From positions 1 to 41,230 of the forward strand of contig CAMCUO010000026.1 in NCBI GenBank assembly GCA_945879015.1: a stretch of DNA of 41,230 nt, read 5' to 3'. A program made the translations under genes and the position numbers. This stretch comes from Chitinophaga pinensis. GTDB taxonomy: Bacteria > Bacteroidota > Bacteroidia > 2-12-FULL-35-15. The notes beneath the pieces were generated by a model that saw only the letters and a list, made by a program, of their open reading frames with translations, was not told the DNA's origin and ran no database searches. Shown in pieces: positions 38,489 through 41,230 of this stretch (within the stretch, counting starts at the first letter, position 1; every line of letters begins with the position of its first letter).

Positions 38489-40306
38489 AAAAAACTTAAG
38501 CACATATTATTTTTCGCATTTGTCATTATTCAATTGCACACATTTGCCCAAGCTGGAACAGATGAGCAAATCGCTTTGCAATTTTATCAAAACAAAGAGT
38601 TTGATAAAGCTTTAGATTATTATGAGAAGCTGTACAATAAAAAATCTCCTCAGGTTTTTTATCTTCCTTATTTAAATAGTCTTTTAGAAACAAAAGATTT
38701 TAAGAAGGCAGAAAAAATTGCAAAAAAACAAATCAAACAAAATCCGGATGCTCCAAACTGTATTGTTGATTTGGGAAATGTTTATTTCAGGGCTGATGAT
38801 ATTGCAAAAGCAAAATCAACTTGGGAGTCGGCTGTAAAAGCTATTAAATATGATGAACAAGTGTTTGCGGTTGCCAATGCTTTTATTACACTTCGTCAGC
38901 ACAATTTTGCAATTGCTACTTATTTAAAAGGCAGAAAAATTTCACAGAACAATTATCCTTTCAGTTTTGAATTAGCAGATGTCTACAATACACTAGGAGA
39001 AAAAACTGCTATGATAAATGAATACTTGGATGTTTTGGAAACACAAGATTCCTATATTCAAAGTGTACAAAATGCTTTGCAAACCAGTTTTGGAAATGAT
39101 GCCAATCAAAAACAAAACGAATTATTAAAAACCGAACTACTAAAACGTATTTCAAAAAATCCAGATAAAACTATTTTATCAGAGCTATTAATTTGGATGC
39201 AGATTCAATTGAAAGACTGGGAAGGAGCATTTGTTCAGTCGAAAGCTTTGGACAAAAGAAAAAAAGAAGAAGGAAATCGTGTGATGGCTTTGGCCCAGTT
39301 GTTTGCCCAGAATGAAGCTTATGATGTTGCTATCAAAGCTTACAACTATGTTATTGCAAAAGGTCCGGAAATTTATTACTATAGCAATGCACGAATAGAG
39401 TTATTGAATGTCTATTATCAAAAAGTTGTTTCCAAAGGGAATTACACTCCGCTTGATTTAACAGAATTAGAAAAAAATTACAATACAACTATTTCAGAAT
39501 TAGGAAAATCACCAAGCATAGTTCCGCTTTTAAAAAATCTGGCACATCTTCAAGCATTTTATCTGGACAAAACGGATGAAGCAAAAGCACTTTTAGAGGA
39601 AGCAATCAATATGCCTCAGTTGGCTTTAACAACTCAAGCAGAATGTAAATTAGAATTGGCGGATGTTTTATTAATGACAGGAGATATTTGGGAAGCATCT
39701 TTGCGCTATTCACAAGTTGAAAAATCTTTTAAGTATGATGCGATCGGTCAAGAAGCAAAATTCAGAGTCGCACGAATATCCTATTATACAGGAGATTTTG
39801 GTTGGGCTCAAACACAATTGGATGTGTTAAAAGGAGCCACTTCAAAATTAATTGCAAATGATGCATTGCAATTATCTTTAACTATTAGTGATGCATTGGC
39901 AATTGATACAAATGTAGCACCCCTGGAATTGTTTGCAATGGCCGATTTATTTGAATTCCGAAATTTAGATGACAAAGCTATTTTTCTTTTAGATTCTTTA
40001 AAAAATACATTTCCAAATCATGCTCTTGCCGATGATATAGTTTTCAAAAGAGCTCAAATAGCCTTGAAGAAATTAAATTATAATCAAGCCGCTATTTATT
40101 ATGAAGAAATTTTGAAAAATTACGGAGAAGATATTTTAGGTGATGATGCCATGTTTAAGTTAGCCGACCTAAACGAAAATCAATTTAAAAATATTGAAAA
40201 AGCAAAAGAACTCTACCAACAATTATTAGAAAAATATCCTGATAGTTTGTATGTAGTGGAAGCAAGAAAAAGATTTAGAAGATTAAGAGGTGACTCTATC
40301 AATTAG
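38486..40306 (+). CDS. Periplasmic tetratricopeptide-repeat protein
   Basis: A 606-residue exported protein. It starts with TTG (38486), giving signal peptide KKLKHILFFAFVIIQLHTFA (~2-21). TPR-like helix pairs run through nearly the whole length, e.g. QFYQNKEFDKALDYYEKLYN (~31-50), TKDFKKAEKIAKKQIKQNPD (~69-88), LGNVYFRADDIAKAKSTWES, and a C-terminal block with LNYNQAAIYYEEILKNYGED and IEKAKELYQQLLEKYPDSLY. No catalytic domain is visible. In Bacteroidota such a gene often precedes DUF4286 and rsmA. A role in envelope protein complexes is likely but undefined. Confidence 0.85.
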   Translation: MKKLKHILFFAFVIIQLHTFAQAGTDEQIALQFYQNKEFDKALDYYEKLYNKKSPQVFYLPYLNSLLETKDFKKAEKIAKKQIKQNPDAPNCIVDLGNVYFRADDIAKAKSTWESAVKAIKYDEQVFAVANAFITLRQHNFAIATYLKGRKISQNNYPFSFELADVYNTLGEKTAMINEYLDVLETQDSYIQSVQNALQTSFGNDANQKQNELLKTELLKRISKNPDKTILSELLIWMQIQLKDWEGAFVQSKALDKRKKEEGNRVMALAQLFAQNEAYDVAIKAYNYVIAKGPEIYYYSNARIELLNVYYQKVVSKGNYTPLDLTELEKNYNTTISELGKSPSIVPLLKNLAHLQAFYLDKTDEAKALLEEAINMPQLALTTQAECKLELADVLLMTGDIWEASLRYSQVEKSFKYDAIGQEAKFRVARISYYTGDFGWAQTQLDVLKGATSKLIANDALQLSLTISDALAIDTNVAPLELFAMADLFEFRNLDDKAIFLLDSLKNTFPNHALADDIVFKRAQIALKKLNYNQAAIYYEEILKNYGEDILGDDAMFKLADLNENQFKNIEKAKELYQQLLEKYPDSLYVVEARKRFRRLRGDSIN

Positions 40307-40337
40307 GATTAAGGATTTTATAATTTAGGATTTACAG
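40303..40337. repeat. TTAGGATT-word repeat after the TPR gene
   Basis: TTAGGATTAAGGATTTTATA and ATTTAGGATTTAC words. The TAG stop of the TPR gene is the first repeat word; it ends just before the DUF4286 start. Confidence 0.6.
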
Positions 40338-40340
40338 CAT

Positions 40341-40643
40341 ATGATAATTTACAACGTAACAGTAAACATTGAGCATGATGTACACGATGAGTGGCTAAAC
40401 TGGATGAAAACAAAACACATTCCAGATGTGATGGCTACAGGATTTTTTCTTGAAAACAAATTGTGTAAAGTTTTGGTAGAAGAAGAACAAGGTATCACCT
40501 ACTCTTTTCAATACACTTGTAAAAGCATGGAAGACTTGAAAGAATATCAGCGTTTACATGCACCTCGTTTACAAAAAGATGTAGCAGATAAATATGCAGA
40601 CAAATTTGTTGCGTTCAGAACTTTATTAGAGGTGATTAAATAA
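40341..40643 (+). CDS. DUF4286 family protein
   Basis: A 100-residue cytoplasmic protein with a ferredoxin-like/dimeric alpha-beta-barrel look. MIIYNVTVNIEHDVHDEWLN and WMKTKHIPDVMATGFFLENK are the conserved N-terminal part; TYSFQYTCKSMEDLKEYQRL and HAPRLQKDVADKYADKFVAF the rest. The family is uncharacterised. Its location between a TPR gene and rsmA is typical for Bacteroidota. Complete length. Confidence 0.88.
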   Translation: MIIYNVTVNIEHDVHDEWLNWMKTKHIPDVMATGFFLENKLCKVLVEEEQGITYSFQYTCKSMEDLKEYQRLHAPRLQKDVADKYADKFVAFRTLLEVIK

Positions 40644-40654
40644 CATCTGCAAAA

Positions 40655-40777
40655 AAAGTGTCACGCAGATCACGCGGATACACGCAGATAAAATTTAAAA
40701 AAAATAAAAAGTATTAAAAAGCAATTTGAAAAAAAACAGAAAATAAAAAATCTGCGAAAATCTGCGGAATCTGCGAG
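40655..40777. repeat. CACGCAGAT/ATCTGCG word repeat before rsmA
   Basis: CACGCAGATCACGCGGATAC and CACGCAGAT words on the left, and ATCTGCGAAAATCTGCGGAA and TCTGCGAGC words on the right, can pair across ~60 nt of A-rich sequence. The word TCTGCGAGCAAAAA also precedes recX (9295-9310). Confidence 0.8.
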
Positions 40778-40785
40778 CAAAAACC

Positions 40786-41230
40786 ATGAATGATCAAGTA
40801 AGAGCAAAGAAGCACCTAGGACAACATTTTTTGAAAGATGAAACCATCGCTCTTAATATTGTAAAAAGCTTAAAACATTTTTCTCAATATAAAAAGGTTA
40901 TTGAAGTCGGTCCAGGAATGGGCGTTCTTACAAAGTATCTTATTAAAGAAACGGCTTACGAAACTCACATCATAGATATCGACAGAGAATCTATAGCTTA
41001 TTTGAAACAAAACTTTCCTAGTCTAGAAAATAAAATCATTGAAGGCGACTTTTTAAAATTGGATTTTAATAATTTATTCGATAACGAACCCTTTGCAGTT
41101 ATCGGAAATTTTCCTTACAACATTTCTACAGAAATTTTATTTAAAGTACTCGATCATAAAAATCAGGTTCCAGAAGTAGTTGGCATGTTTCAAAAAGAAG
41201 TAGCCGAACGTATCGCATCTAAACCAAGAA
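40786..41230 (+). CDS. rsmA: 16S rRNA (adenine1518/1519-N6)-dimethyltransferase, C-terminus beyond window edge
   Basis: 148 codons of KsgA/RsmA are inside the window. It dimethylates two adenines of 16S helix 45 late in small-subunit assembly, using S-adenosylmethionine. Seen are RAKKHLGQHFLKDETI at the start, the SAM motif VIEVGPGMGVLTKYLI (~37-52), IDIDRESIAYLK (acidic SAM-ribose contact), EGDFLKLDF, and the catalytic GNFPYNISTEILFK. ATG at 40786 directly follows the CTGCGAGC repeat. The C-terminal domain lies past position 41230. Confidence 0.94.
   Translation, partial: MNDQVRAKKHLGQHFLKDETIALNIVKSLKHFSQYKKVIEVGPGMGVLTKYLIKETAYETHIIDIDRESIAYLKQNFPSLENKIIEGDFLKLDFNNLFDNEPFAVIGNFPYNISTEILFKVLDHKNQVPEVVGMFQKEVAERIASKPR

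Overview
The window is chromosomal DNA of a low-GC Bacteroidota, probably near Flavobacteriales/Sphingobacteriales. The evidence is the ssb-gldE-gldD gliding cluster, two secreted proteins with type A type IX secretion (T9SS) tails, many promoters with the Bacteroidota -7 box TAnnTTTG, almost no Shine-Dalgarno sequences, and family-typical gene orders (mutY // HU-TPR-rng; TPR-DUF4286-rsmA). No rRNA, tRNA, CRISPR array or intact insertion sequence was seen.

Layout: 1-3763 (minus) gldD (cut by the edge), gldE, ssb, mutY. 3905-7032 (plus) HU, a membrane-anchored TPR protein, a 29-residue mS38/AURKAIP1-like mini-protein and rng. 7202-10840: a secreted CocE/NonD hydrolase, recX, a four-helix-bundle (23S intervening-sequence protein type) gene between inverted arrays of GGTGATA words, and an unknown membrane protein. 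11029-12701: prfB with its programmed +1 frameshift, and an ArsC-like reductase. 12780-15900 is the most accessory part: an ORF6N-domain regulator with three palindromes upstream, hipBA with a promoter buried in its operator, and a transposase remnant. 16138-26201: fumC, an outer-membrane-type protein, manC, an aminotransferase, a SprT-like protein, feoAB, a tiny lipoprotein, mlaE-mlaF. 26290-32329 (minus): two T9SS cargo proteins and gcvP. 32495-41230: a secreted unknown, a UbiA-like membrane protein, hemL, kynU-kmo (kynurenine pathway), a small beta-barrel-like protein, a periplasmic TPR protein, DUF4286 and rsmA (cut by the edge).

Two things stand out. First, a 29-nt palindrome is shared exactly between the leader of the ORF6N gene and its own coding sequence (codons ~68-77), and two further leader palindromes, read in the matching register, look like other variants of the same protein segment (SQIV instead of FQNG). 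Second, at least seven families of short hairpin or tandem-word repeats fill most intergenic gaps, commonly starting at a stop codon. Members of the same families also lie inside genes: they encode the GldD signal peptide, two linker segments of GcvP and a strand of HemL. Most other genes are ordinary housekeeping functions.
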